From the NCBI RefSeq assembly GCF_963966145.1, contig NC_091050.1, positions 18,476,001 through 18,540,000 of the forward strand: DNA of 64,000 nucleotides. The letters run 5' to 3'. The translations under genes were made by a program, and so were the position numbers. Every line of letters begins with the position of its first letter. The first letter of the stretch is position 1. Under the pieces are notes generated by a model. The model was not told the DNA's origin. It was given only the letters and a program-made list of their open reading frames with translations, and ran no database searches. This stretch comes from Tenebrio molitor (Eukaryota > Arthropoda > Insecta > Coleoptera > Tenebrionidae). Positions 12,408 to 23,933 of the stretch are shown piece by piece.

Positions 12408-13065
12408 CTATCCGATATTTCCTCCCACCAAAGATCCCAACACAGCGGAGGATATTCCGCTTTTGGGTCCTGAAGGTGCAGCCGGACCTACTTGCCCTAA
12501 GATACCCTTAACAGATATTAGAAATGGTTGAAAACCATTCTCATCGGCTACGTAACCAACAGTAAGGATAACGATAGCACCATTCCCATTGTCATATCGG
12601 GTAGTGTATTGACCTCTCACGGTTTGAATTTCGTTATCTGTGCCAGGATTTTTTAATTCCCCCACCTCGTACCGTTCTAAATGATACGCGTGGAAACTAA
12701 AATTAAAAAGTTTTGTTAAACTCAGTCTATATTCTGTTAACATGAGTTTTTGGACTTATCTGACTTTTACTCACCCAAAATAATAATTTCCTGATCCATC
12801 ATTGGTTAAATTAAATGCGTGCGGCTGGTCATTTTGGTTGTGATGAGAATTCTTTCCTGGTAAATTTATATCTCCCAAATCTTTGGAACCAAAGTGTGTT
12901 GCTGCTTCTTTGAGCACTCGGTCCATTGGCCACTCGCTAGGTGACTGAGGCCGCCCGGCCCCACGAGAAATAAGATATAGGGAAGCGGTTATCAACTGCT
13001 AGAGGTATCATGAATTTGCTATGAATTTTAATAGGAACAATAAATTTGCTATTTACCAATTTCAT
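12408..13065 (-). CDS. RR-1-type cuticle protein 1
   Basis: Three exons: 13057-13065 (ATG plus two codons, MKL), 12775-12995 and 12408-12696, joined in frame to 172 residues. The N-terminus (MKLLITASLYLISRGAGR) is a signal peptide. A variable linker follows, then a Rebers-Riddiford chitin-binding domain. Its core runs from NYYFGFHAYHLERYEVGELK through VRGQY to VGYVADENGFQPF, the last being the typical RR-1 ending. The C-terminus is a Gly/Ser-rich tail ending SLVGGNIG. Such proteins are secreted by epidermis and bind chitin in soft cuticle. The 24.4-kb pseudogene is its near-duplicate, with flanks of both genes conserved, so the pair arose by segmental duplication. An initiator-like TCAGT lies about 30 nt before the ATG. 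Confidence 0.9.
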
Positions 13066-13139
13066 GATGCCTCAGTCGCAGGAGAAAGTTAACTGACAAG
13101 TCTTACGTATCTGATGATCATTTTACGATTTTTTTTACA

Positions 13140-14720
13140 GCAGCGCCGATAGGAAGGTTACACATTCAAGGTAAGTAATCAAAATACGCGGAAGTATTTT
13201 ATGCCGTAAACCACCAAGAGATTTGAAGACGATTTAAACTGGCGCAAACTGAGAATTTAAAAATTCAAAATTCACCTCATTCCGGCCCGTGGACGACACT
13301 AATGAAGAGCAAATCAAAGTGAAATGATAAAAAAGATACAACGAAAACGATTACCATTCAAGAAATTTGACATTGATACTGAATTGTCTCGAAAAAACGT
13401 ACGAGTACAAAGCACTTTGACATTTAGCGTGCTTTATTCACAGTAAATGTGTAAAATGTTATCCTTGATGTGTGATACAGGGTTCTGCCCTGTGCCCTCC
13501 TTGATGCACAAATGAATATTTGACAATTAAATTTAACCAAAGTATTTTATTTGCCAGAAAAAGTGTCCCATCCTTTATTTCTGGCGCTTATTTGGTGCAT
13601 AATAAGAAAATGAACGTTAACATAATCGATAGCGACAGCGAAAATGATAAATAAATGAAAAGTTTTGACATTTTGCTTGTCTCGGTAACATCAAAATTGA
13701 AAACAGGAAGGATGAAAAATTAAACTGTAGAAAATTTGATGTACTCGATTTTTTTTCCGTTAAAAAATTATAAGCAAATTTGTAAAAAAAGATTATCAAA
13801 AATTGGCAATCGTCACGATTTAAACAAGAAAGCAAATTTTTTTCTTTACAAAATTTGTTCAAAAAAGTTAGCTCTTTTTATGCCAAAAATAGGTATGTTT
13901 TTGAAAAAAAAATTGGATGACGTCATTACTTCAGTTTCCAAATATGGAATAATATGCAAATTTGGTTTAAAATGGACCTTACTCAATCCCATTTAAGAAC
14001 TTCTTTTCAGATTTTTTCTATCGTCTTTCCGTTTCTTTTAATAGAACTGAGACATCGAGTTTCGCTCACCCTGTGCTATGATACCAGTGACAGTGGCGTG
14101 TCCACTCTTTATTGTCTAAACTGCCAAGCAATTTGTTCACGTATTCTTATGTTTAAATATTAAATTAAATACAGGCTATACAGGGTGTTTCTGTAGTACG
14201 TGTGTTAATTTTAACTGGTAATAGAACTCGTCAAAAGGAACAACTTTTCTATCTACCATTTTGCCGAAAAACGATGTTTAATTCCAAAAAAAAAATTGGA
14301 GACATTTTTCACTAAAATAGCCCTACGCCACTAAATACTGCAATGGCTAATTGAGATCAGCGCTAATATGAAAAAAACATCCATTTTCATCCAGAAAACG
14401 TGTTTTAACGCCGAAATCGAAATTCAAATAAATCTACCCGTATAGCAAAAAATCCACTTCGTAAGAATCTGGTTGTTTCACGTTTTTAGGTAGCTTAGTT
14501 TTGGAGATATGAACGGTTTTAGGAAAATCTTTCCTAGTTTTTTAAGCCATTGCGCAACGTTTTTCGCCAAAATGGCAGAGAGAAAAGTTGTTCCTTTTGA
14601 TGAGTTCTATTACCAGTTAAAATTAACGCACTTATTTCAGAAAACCCTGTATATTACCTTGAATGTGAAAAGGACAAAAATTTTTATTCTTGATGGGAAA
14701 TCTCACTTCATGAAAAATTT
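13140..14720. other. Insertion-rich upstream segment of cuticle gene 1
   Basis: Sequence on both sides (about 13085-13140 and 14725-14800) matches a contiguous stretch upstream of the 24.4-kb copy (about 25065-25210). The intervening 1.6 kb is therefore absent from that copy. It includes the foldback element at 14178-14654 and no supportable gene. Confidence 0.55.
14178..14654. mobile_element. Foldback/MITE with TACAGGGTG ends
   Basis: TIR about 100 bp long: TACAGGGTGTTTCTG...GGTAATAGAACTCGTCAAAA pairs with TTTTGATGAGTTCTATTACC...CAGAAAACCCTGTA. The interior also folds (CATTTTGCCGAAAAACG against CGTTTTTCGCCAAAATG). No transposase is encoded. Confidence 0.85.
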
Positions 14721-15035
14721 GTACAAATGATTTCGGAAAAAGAATTTTCTACTGGTCGATACAGGTCATAAAAAATAGAAATGCGATCCAGTTACACAAA
14801 CTTACGTTTATTGAAGAAACAATAAGGTCGAATTGTTACTTATTTATACAGACTGATTCACATAACTTTCCGACCCTGATGAAGTTAGTAATATGTTTTT
14901 CATTCATAACTTTTTTTATACCACTTAATATTACTTTCTATAATCTCCGATTCCAATACTTTTATTATTTTAGAATAGAAATAGGTACTGGGATTGTTCT
15001 ATCAATTAACGATAATTCCTTTGAATTCCTACTAT

Positions 15036-15780
15036 CCCTCCGCCACCCGGCGGCACGGCAATTTTGCCGGAGTACATACACTATTACGGATATTACTATC
15101 AAGTAATAGTGCAGTGCTTATCAACATAATTACCGGCGTCTCGCCTCCGCATTTTGACTTTGTTGTGTATTATGTTCTGTGTCAATGTTAAGGAACTTCC
15201 TCACGATGTGACATGAGTATAATAATATACCTTTTTGAATTTCAACTACCAATTTGTTATTTAAATCCAGAATTTTTAAATTTTTAAAAAGAGATTGCGG
15301 TACTATTCCCGTTGCTGAAATTACAAGTGGTAAAATTGAAATTTTTTCTAAACACCAAAGATTTCTCATAGCAACGGAGAGCTCTAAATATTTATTAATT
15401 TTTGTGTTATATGTCTGTGTTATATTATGTGAATTTGGAACAGCTTTATCTAAAAGATATGCTTGCTTTTGTTGTTTATTTAAAATTATAATGTCTGGTC
15501 TGTTATGCTTAATATGAATGTCAGTTAAAATTGTTCTATCAAAATATAACTTGTAACTGTCATTTTCCAAACAACTTTCTGGTGTATAACTATAATGTGG
15601 TTGTGTATTCTTTAATAAATTGAATTTAACAGCTAAATTCATGTGTATAATTTTAGCGAATATATCGTGACGTTTTTTATATTCGCTTTGAGCCAAAACG
15701 GTGCAAGAAGAAATGATGTGTTCAATGGTTTCCCCTTCAGTTCCGCAAATAATGTTATATATTACAGACTTATTATTTGT
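15036..15780 (-). pseudogene. 5'-truncated non-LTR retrotransposon (LINE), C-terminal part
   Basis: A minus-strand frame runs from about 15780 to a stop at 15130 without interruption. It contains a Cys/His motif (CGTEGETIEHIISSC) followed by LAQSEYKKRHD, then RPDIIILNKQQKQAYLLDKA and NKYLELSVAMRNLW. This layout (zinc knuckle, then an RPD...-D core) is that of the C-terminal region of LINEs with a restriction-enzyme-like endonuclease (R2/NeSL-type); the exact clade is uncertain. It is followed by a 3' UTR that also occurs alone at 3005-3256. The reverse transcriptase domain is missing, so the copy is dead on arrival. The related segment at 29.33-30.06 kb lacks this LINE and so preserves an empty site. 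Confidence 0.8.
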
Positions 15781-15799
15781 TTATTATTACTAAGTTCTT

Positions 15800-18700
15800 T
15801 ATATTGGGCTAGGTGCATTTGTAATCAAAAGTGATTACTTCACAAATTTCAAAAGTTTTAGCGCATGTTTCGACCAATCGTAAAATTGCATTGAGCTGAG
15901 TCGTTCGAACAACGCATCTTGATAGACTAGCTTTAGGCCCTAGAAGCCTAGAGCATTGACCTCACCATAACAATAACGACCTTGACATACCATTTCCAAT
16001 AAATAACCTTCAAACAAGTAATGAGAGAGATATCTATTTGTGATGTGCAAAATTTCATTAACACCATCATCCACTACTCATTTCTTTTTTAACGCTGTAA
16101 CGGTCCGAATAGGTTCGATAAATTAAGAATTTTAATTTTTTAAATAATTTCAATGAAATGTTTTAAATACCGTTCATTTGCGACGGAAATGCTGGTCAGT
16201 TGTAAATTTTATTGATGCCTTTGTCGGCAAGAGTGGTACCACGTTCCTCAAGTGAAATCTGCCAACCTTTTTTGAAAATGCAGGTACGCGTCCGGTCCGA
16301 AAACAACACAAAGATAACAGTTTTACATGGGAAAAGAAACATTGCAAAATGTACTAATTCGACAATTTGGGGAGTCCAGTTAAAATCAGGGGATAATTGA
16401 ATTAATGACTTTGATGTTAGCACGTTTCAAATTGAGAGAACCACCATTCATTAGGTTAATTGACTTTTTTTAGCATTCTCAAATTTGTGGCATATTTGTA
16501 ATTAAAGGACGAGAATTGCAAATTAGAAACAGAGCGCTTTATCGTAGAAAATAACTAGAATCGTTTGCATTTGTAGTTAGAAAAGTAACAAAGCACAGTA
16601 GAAAACACAGACAACAGGGTAACGGTAAAGCCAGGTAGAAATCGGGGGTGTGAGTGAGCGAAAGAGAATTAATTAGAATAGTTTTGGGGAATCAAACCAA
16701 TGTAGAACAATTTTTAGAAGTAGCAGATCAACGGAATTTAGTTGCATGACTTGGCACTTGCGTAACTGCGTTTCAAGCCCAATTTAGGTTTCGAAATAAT
16801 GTTAATTTGTTTCATTTTAAGTCTGTTTGTTTCATTTTAATTCAGTGTTCCTGTTTAATTCTGTTTGTTCCATTTTTAATTGTGTTTGTTTCTTGATGTT
16901 GACAAAAGTCTAAATTTAAACATTTAAAATAATGGTGGAAAACGGAATCTGTAATTTCAAAAGTTCTAGAGATATCGAAAAGATGTCGCGATTGGCGGAG
17001 ATAACAAGTACCGAGTCGTACCGAGCTGATTGGTCACTTTGATCAATTAGGGGTTGCAAAAGTAGGGTGCTCGAGAAAAGACAAAACCAAACGCGGAACG
17101 GGAACAGGTCAAACAGAGCTTTTTTGATTCACTCGGGGTTTGATCTCCAAAGTAGCCGGAGGTACGTTCAGTACCTCCAGCAGCCATTTTGTGACCACGT
17201 GCTTTACATTACAAGGTAAATTATTTTTCTAATTTTTGTATTTAAATTGTAGTCGCGATTTAATTATTCAAATAGCATTTAGTTCTTTATCGTTCTAAAG
17301 TAAAGATTATATTATCTTCTTTGAGCATTTGACGACCATGTGACTCTTTAGAATCTTGAATTAAATTCTTTATCGCGAAGTATGTGATCTTGCATTTACC
17401 GAGTGGGGAAACGTGATCTCGCCAAGGCGATCAATTACAAAATTATTATAAAATAGCTTCATTGATTATTCATTACTTGGGAGCCTTCGCCGTCGGGGAA
17501 GCTACCGCCAGTGTCCGTCGTACTCAATTAGCTGTGGTCCGGCGTCAGTGCACAAACAGCCGCGTCACCCGTAAACGGGACAGTGACCAAACTAGGCCAG
17601 CTGACACGTGAAGAGAGGTAACCTATAAGTCTGTTAGAACCTTTTTCCGTTTTATTTTCAATCACCGGAGTAGACCAGGCTTTGACTGAAGGTTTCCAGG
17701 GCATCGCGTCGGGTTCAATTTAATTAGGAAAAGAATTCAAATCTAAATCGGATCACACAGTTCGCATCTCAAACTCGTATAATACTGTTCGCGCCAGAAA
17801 CTTCTGTATTTGCCCAGCTTAGTCATTTACCCATGAGTCAAATCTCAGTTCGGGAGCCGCGAATCAAATCTACCTGAGTCAAATATCCACCAACGTCTTT
17901 ATTAAATTCACTGATTTATTCACACTGTTTGTTGGGACCAAACACCATCAGACTCGATTATTTGTTAAATAAAATTTAAGTGAAGTGTGCTCAATCGTTT
18001 TAATTCTATTTTTGAAAAACCTTCCGAAGGTACGGCCTCTCGTTAGAACCTATTTAAACAAAATTAAAAATAAAACACAATGTAGAATACATAAATATTT
18101 CTTTTTTCATTATTTTTGTTTCGTATTTTTTCGCAAAATTTCATCCGAGGGAATGCGGCAATCAACAATACACCAAAAGAGGGAGGAAAAAAAATCATCG
18201 AGGAAAAGTCAAGAAAGTCGAAAAGTTTCAATGCACATTTTATTTCTATCTATTTTAAAATTATACTCTGGTCATTTTTAAATGAAGTCTATCACAGCTG
18301 ATTTTAATCCCCCAGTAAAATCGGTTCAGATTACTTGCATATAATATGAAAGATGAAGTTTCCCAAAATCAATAAATTACAGGTAGAGAAGCAATTAGTA
18401 GAAGAAGGTAGAAGCAATGTTTAGTACAAATTTCCGAAAAAAGTTTGCAGATCAATTTGTATAAAAATTACATTTATTTTACCTGTTCAAGTTCTTTATA
18501 AGATGTTTATATTCAACATCTTCTGCCTTAAATGTTAGTGATAAATAATTAGTCGAAGAAACGAGTTTTGTTAGCTCATATATTTTTAAATCTCGTATTC
18601 AGTTCAAGGCAAAAACTGCAGTAAATTATTTAATACAAATTTGAATGTAATTTCATGGGTGAAGCTCAGAGTGTGAAATGATTTGGTTCCAAAATTTAAA

Positions 18701-19390
18701 AAAACATTTGAAAGAAGAGATTTAATTGTCAGCATATTAACATTGTGATTTTAAAATTCTTGTGTTGTGTACGACACTCGCTACTCAAGGTTTTACAAAG
18801 TTCTCGGAAATTGGAAAGTTTTTCTGGATCTGTTATCTTACTTAATACTACTTATTAATTCCTCCCCCCTTGTCGCCGTAATATACTGTTATGCACCAAG
18901 GGACGCAAATGAAACTTTTTTAGCGACAATGGTGGCGTATTTATCATTGAGGTAAAAAAATAATACCTACTACGCATAATTTGCATAGAATATTTTTCCT
19001 ACTAACGGTTCTCAAAATAAATAAAATCAAATTTAAATAATTTCTGACGCTTGGTGGGATATTCCGACAGCTTTGATATTCCTTGACATTTAATTGCAAT
19101 AAAAACATGAATTATGATTTTTCTTTTGTTCTAGTTACGTTCCATCGGATTTTGTCAGCGTTTGTGCTCGTCGTTCATGACAACAAGGGAGAAATTGTTG
19201 TGGACCTCAGATCGGGAAATAGTCGAAAAGATAAATAAAACAAGTATAAAATGGTTGCGTAATATAAATACGATTTATTACACAAATTATTTCCAAAAGA
19301 CAGTTCTATTCATGCAGATATTGATAATAATAATAATTGTGAAGATTAACCTGGGAAAAGAAAGCAATTTTTGGATGTGGGAACAATACT
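15800..19390. other. No supported gene; partly duplicated at 29.7-30.4 kb
   Basis: 15820-16090 matches 29750-30060, and 18230-18300 and 18800-18970 match parts of 30060-30420. Between them, about 16100-18220 has no counterpart there. It includes a GC-richer block (about 17080-17640) with a donor-like AAG|GTAAAT at 17216 and another at about 17617. That block might be a non-coding first exon or an inserted transposon; no coding region was recognised. Short frames at 18767-18955 and 19162-19395 are not convincing. Confidence 0.45.
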
Positions 19391-19391
19391 T

Positions 19392-20086
19392 TTAACCTAA
19401 GTTCCCTCCTACCAAACTTCCCAGTGTTGCAGACGATATTCCAGACTTTCCATCGGGGCCGCCAGCATAAGCAGACCCCGGTGCACCGATGGCACTCTGT
19501 ATAATATCAGTGGATACGACAAATGGTCGGAAACCGTTCTCGTCAGCTACATAACCAATGGTACGAATAATTTGAACACCAATTTCATCGCGATATCTAT
19601 CAACGTATTGACCTTTAACACTCTGTATTTCATTATCGGTTCCGGGATTTTTTAATTCACCAACTTCGTACCTTTCATCGAGACCCGTGAAAACACTAAA
19701 ATACAAAATTCATTTTTAGGTGCCGCCCATTGTTGCGCTTATATTAACTCACACTCACCTAAAATAGTAGTTTCCGGATCCGTCATTTGTTAAATTAAAT
19801 CCCGGCTGATATGTTTTTGGTGGTAGCTCAACGTCTTTAAAGTCTTTTAAATCGCCGAAATGCACTTTACCTGCTTTGATGGCTGGATGTGTGTTGTCGT
19901 CTGCAGCAAAATGTTGAGATCTTCCGTAGCCGTAATAAACAAGAGATAAGGAAACAACTATAAGGAACTGCAACAATTTTAGTTATAATTTTAAAAATCA
20001 ACTACAATTATAATATTTTAATCTTATATTATTTGAAAACACCATAGAATTTTTAAAGAAATTCAATATGTATTTACCAATTTCAT
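19392..20086 (-). CDS. RR-1-type cuticle protein 2
   Basis: Three exons: 20078-20086 (MKL), 19759-19967 and 19392-19695, giving 173 residues in one frame. Signal peptide MKLFLIVVSLSLVYYGYGR; then an acidic/basic linker containing VHFGDLKDFKDVELPPK, close to that of gene 3. The RR domain runs from FNLTNDGSGNYYFS through YEVGELKNPGTDNEIQ and VKGQY to IGYVADENGFRPF. The tail is Gly/Ala-rich and ends ATLGSLVGGNLG. Secreted chitin-binding protein of the cuticle. The 5' region carries ACAAGGTCGC at 20159-20168, a possible nuclear-receptor (FTZ-F1-like) site. Orientation and exon form match genes 1 and 3. Confidence 0.9.
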
Positions 20087-20159
20087 GATGCTTCGGTGGA
20101 AGAAAGAAGTCGACTAGCGAGTTTTTTGCGTTATGCCAGCTTAATATTTAACTCTACAA

Positions 20160-20167
20160 CAAGGTCG
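20160..20167 (+). promoter_or_regulatory. FTZ-F1-like half-site upstream of cuticle gene 2
   Basis: CAAGGTCG, about 74 nt upstream of the start codon of gene 2, on the opposite strand to the gene. It fits the monomeric nuclear receptor consensus (YCAAGGYCR) at all positions but the first. Similar AAGGTC cores lie upstream of gene 3 (23395-23402), the decayed gene at 26.4-27.3 kb (27411-27418) and both orphan first exons (21068-21076, 31066-31074). Function is inferred only. Confidence 0.35.
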
Positions 20168-20434
20168 CAAGAAAGAAATAGTAGGTAATTATGAATGAAT
20201 CTCGCTCTTAATAGATTAATAGTAAAAGTTAAGACAATAATGTATCCCTATACATTAAGAAAAGAGTAACAAACCAGCAGATCTCAAAGAAACATTCTCC
20301 TATTTGTCAATATTTTTCTGAACGTACAAAAAATAAACAAATAAAATACAATATTTTACTCGACTTAGGTATATTGTTTAATCTACTGACATTTCACTTT
20401 TCAAATGCTAAGTTTAAATTAGCTTAAACCTACC

Positions 20435-20993
20435 ATCTGTTGATATCGTTTAAAGAATTTAAAGGTAAATCTACATTCTTAAACTCCTTTAGTTCACGAA
20501 AATGTTTTGCATACTTTATCTTCTTCAGAAGATAATGGCGATGTCAGAACAATGGTAAATAAAAAATAAGGAAATTGTTAAGTTTCGGATTATCATTTAC
20601 ATATTTCGAAAATTAGAAGAATATTCCACAGGGAAGAAAGAAGATATCTACATCTACATCGAAGCATATCTACATTGTTAATTCAAAATATTTGTTTTGG
20701 TAATTTATTATACTCATAGAGTACAAGTTCATTCCAGCACAACGTCGTTTGGTAGGATTATTTTTGTTAATCTCCTGCTGCTTATGTCATTGTTTCCAGG
20801 AATGTTTTGAGGTCTTTTTTTACATAACATTTAAAAAATCCAATAGATATGCTAACAAGCTTTTGGGCGAAGAATAAGTTCCTGGTATCTACCTGATTTA
20901 ACGAGAATCTATTTTTTTAAATTAAATTATTTAAATCAAAATAGTGTTGAGATGATGCAAAATTTTAAAGAATTCAGTATTTACCAATTTCAT
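20435..20993 (-). pseudogene. Decayed cuticle protein gene
   Basis: 20985-20993 is an intact first coding exon (ATGAAATTG followed by GTAAATAC), with upstream sequence like the other cuticle genes. About 500 nt downstream, 20435-20530 encodes a degraded linker (HFRELKEFKNVDLPLN in one frame, compare HFGDLKDFKDVELPPK in gene 2), but no RR exon follows and the reading frame is broken upstream of the motif. The gene has lost its chitin-binding exon. Confidence 0.6.
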
Positions 20994-21394
20994 GATGCAT
21001 CAGTGGAAGAAAAAAATCGGCTGGCGAATATGTTTGCGTGATGCTAGTTTTAACATTTAAGAGTACAGGAAGGTCGCAAGGAGGTAATAATAATCATAAA
21101 TGAATCTCATTGTCAGTGCTAATACATGACTTTAATGATAATTGGGTCAAACATCATTGTAAAAATTAAGATAATGATATACAAGACAATAATAATGAAA
21201 TAGCAGATGTCAAATAAAATTCACCAAATTATAAATCTACATTTAAAAATATAAATAAACCGATCAAATAATTGTGAATCTAAATTTTGAAATTTTGTTG
21301 TTCATTTTTAAAATTTGTTTATTTTATTGTAATTAAGATATAGTTAATAACGAGTTATTCCAATCCAAAAAAAAAATTATATTCTAATTGTCAG

Positions 21395-21556
21395 GTGTTT
21401 AGCTACTTAGCCTTTTTTGCCTTGAAAATAATATTGTATGACTGTTTTATGGTAGGTATTTTCTTCACCGAAAGGTTGAGGTCTCTTGAAACCGCAATAA
21501 ATAATAGAAATATAAGCCATTACAATATTTTGTCGAATATGCGGAATGAAGTTAAG
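21395..21556 (+). other. Possible isolated coding exon, unknown product
   Basis: A 54-codon open segment flanked by an acceptor-like TAATTGTCAG and a donor-like AAG|GTAAGC, in phase 0 on both sides. It encodes a hydrophobic start (VFSYLAFFALKIILYDCFMV) followed by a polar helix with ERLRSLETAINNRN. Such a pattern occurs in insect chemoreceptors, but I cannot identify the family and no neighbouring exon was found. It may be a relic. Confidence 0.2.
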
Positions 21557-21966
21557 GTAAGCATGCATTTTTGCATAAAAATTACATTTATTTCACCTAC
21601 TTAAGTAAGTTGTTTCTAGTGTTATATAATATTTACCATCTGAATAATTCACCAATCCAAGAAACAAATTTTGTTTACCTCATGTTAGTCAGCACATTCA
21701 GTTATGCAAAAAGATGGAATAAACTACATCAGTAGACGACAAAAATTTGGAGGTATCCTTATGCCAATAGAAAAAATTGAATTGCGCATTTTAAAAGGGG
21801 AAGAACTGACTTCAGAAATGAACAACAGTTTTAACCGTGACCTCATGTTCGGCGGATTTGGTACCTTTGAATTTAAAAGTTTGAAATTTGACAAGTGATT
21901 TGTAATTATCGCAGTTTTATTCGTTTTTTACCTGATATTATACTATTCCCGTGGCAAATAAGACTT

Positions 21967-23332
21967 TCAACCAAAATTCCCTCCTACCAAACTTCCGATT
22001 GTTGCAGATGATATTTCAGTTTTTCCTCCCGGACCGCCAGGACCAACAGCAGTCACCTGAATAATCTTTTCTTGAACTTCAATCGATATCAAAAATGGTC
22101 GGAAACCGTTCTCATCAGCTACATAACCAATGGTACGAGTAACAATTTCACCATTTTCGTTCCGTTCTACGACAACGTATTGACCTCTGACCGTCTGAAT
22201 TTCATTATCAGTGCCGGCATTTTTTAATTCGCCCACTTCGGAACGTGCTAAAGGATAGTCGTCAAAGCTTAAATTGCAAAATGTTCATTTTCAGGTACTA
22301 CTATTCAACATAGCTCTTAAATTAAGTCACTCACCTAAAATAATAATTTCCAGATCCGTCATTTGTTAAATTAAATCCGGGCGGATTATGGGACTTTACA
22401 ATTGGTGGTATTTCTATTTCCTTAAAGTCTTTCAAATCACCAAAATGCGTTTTAGCGTCTTTGTTTGCTCGATTTGTGTCATCGTTTGAGGTAGGATTGT
22501 GAGGTCTTCCATAACCGGAATAAACAAGAGATAACAGAGCAAGTTGCTGTAACTAAAATAATTCCATTTAAAGTTTTGAGCATTTTTACAAACCTAGAAT
22601 AGCTATTTATTATATAAGTGTCTTATAAGGCAAATAAGTCACGAAAGAAATGTTTAGCGAAGAGAGCTTGCTCGAGTTGGCTAGTTTTTCTTGAGTGACT
22701 TATTTGCTATTAAGGCACGAGTGTAATACACAGTTTTATCCAACACCTCCTTCTGTAACAGTTCTTAAAACATCATCAAAACCCAAAAATTTTCTAGCGC
22801 TAAAAGCTGGTAGCCTATGAACTGGGTGCCATGTGGTTGCTATGACAAATTGTTTGTTTCTTTACAACAAATTTATTATTTGAGAAAAATTATGCAAAAA
22901 AACTGCTTCTGCACTCGTAATATTGATCGAAATGGACAGAAAAAGTTCTCTTCCTGAAAAAATTGCGAAAGATGTTCAAGAAGTCACATCGAGTTTGCTA
23001 CCGAAGAAATCCAGAGATGCTTATTACAAGGAAATAAATTACTTCAATAACTGGAAACAAGAAAAAAGAGTTGTTCTAATTTTATGTATTACACTTATTA
23101 ATGTTCAATAAACTGTTCAATTCTCTCTAAACTGTTTAAAAACAGTTTAATTATGGGTTAATTAATAAGCCCACTAGTGTTTTATAGACCTCATAATATA
23201 TTCAAAATCGGCATTATTATGACTTCATAATAAACAGGTGTTGGATAAAATATTTAATTTAATTTGCACCAAAATTTCATTGTTGATTCTACTTGACTGT
23301 AATGAAATCACTGTGTACTCACGAAATTCATG
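21967..23332 (-). CDS. RR-1-type cuticle protein 3
   Basis: Three exons: 23324-23332 (MNF), 22335-22546 and 21967-22267, 173 residues. Signal peptide MNFQLALLSLVYSGYGR; linker with THFGDLKDFKEIEIPP; RR domain from FNLTNDGSGNYYFS through SEVGELKNAGTDNEIQ and VRGQY to IGYVADENGFRPF; Gly/Pro-rich tail ending ATIGSLVGGNFG. One RR residue differs: the Tyr of YEVGE is Ser here. The first intron is 777 nt, against about 60-110 nt in its sisters (61 nt in gene 1), because it holds a foldback plus an inverted-repeat unit (22734-23250). Upstream are an initiator-like TCAGT (23350-23354, reverse) and GAAGGTCA (23395-23402). Confidence 0.88.
22734..23250. mobile_element. Inverted-repeat element with recombinase-like N-terminal fragment
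   Basis: Bounded by a 15-bp perfect inverted repeat (TTTTATCCAACACCT at 22734-22748; its complement at 23236-23250). To its left a hairpin (about 22615-22725) pairs GCAAATAAGTCA with TGACTTATTTGC around a loop with CTTGCTCGAG. Inside, 22923-23111 (+) is an open frame containing SLPEKIAKDVQEVTSSLLPK and YYKEINYFNNWKQEK. This looks like the start of the core-binding (SAM-like) segment of tyrosine-recombinase-type insect proteins. No catalytic domain is present. The same design and a similar peptide recur at 55310-55931. It sits in the first intron of cuticle gene 3. Confidence 0.6.
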
Positions 23333-23518
23333 TTGAACGAAACAAGTCAACTGACGAGTTTCTTTCCCTGATGTCGGTTTTTGTACTTTGATGGGAAGGT
23401 CACAGAAATGTCAAATTAATTATGAATCTGAGTGTGTGTATTTTAGTTATAATTAAATAAAAAACTTAAACATACGTTTCTTCAAACTCAAAATTAAGTA
23501 TTTTGACAGTTCGTCAAT

Positions 23519-23933
23519 AATAGTTATTTGTGTATCAAGGCCCAAAAAGTGTCGAGGCGGAGCCGAGATTCAAAAACAGGCTGGGACAAAAGACACTTTT
23601 TGGCCGAGGTGTACAGAACGTTTTTCTTGTTCATCTAGGCAAAAATTTTGAAAAACATGAATTAATTGTAAATTTTGAGATTATCTTTGACAGATGTCAA
23701 GTTAGGTATATACACTGAAAAATGTATGTACATATTTAGTTATACCGAGCGATCATTTAAAAAATAAATCGAGTTTGCTTTGGAGCCTATGCTACAGCAT
23801 GGGTTGCCATAGGTAACACGCCGACTCGATTTATTTTTTAATTGATCGCACCGTATATCACTTTTCACGCTATGTATCTGAGGAAACGAACACGAAAAAG
23901 ACACTTTTTGGCCTTGATACACAAATAACTATT
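23519..23933. mobile_element. Foldback element with nested palindrome
   Basis: Outer arms AATAGTTATTTGTGTATCAA / TTGATACACAAATAACTATT continue into GGCCCAAAAAGTGTC-like arms. A nested palindrome at about 23744-23860 pairs CGATCATTTAAAAAATAAAT with ATTTATTTTTTAATTGATCG. The left part contains GTCGAGGCGGAGCCGAGA. Non-coding MITE-like element. Confidence 0.75.

Noticed and set aside
15254..15517. Plus-strand frame inside the LINE
   Set aside because: Shadow of the minus-strand LINE ORF.
17080..17640. GC-richer block considered as an LTR or a 5' non-coding exon
   Set aside because: No matching second LTR was seen, no ORF follows, and the donor-like sites alone do not prove an exon.
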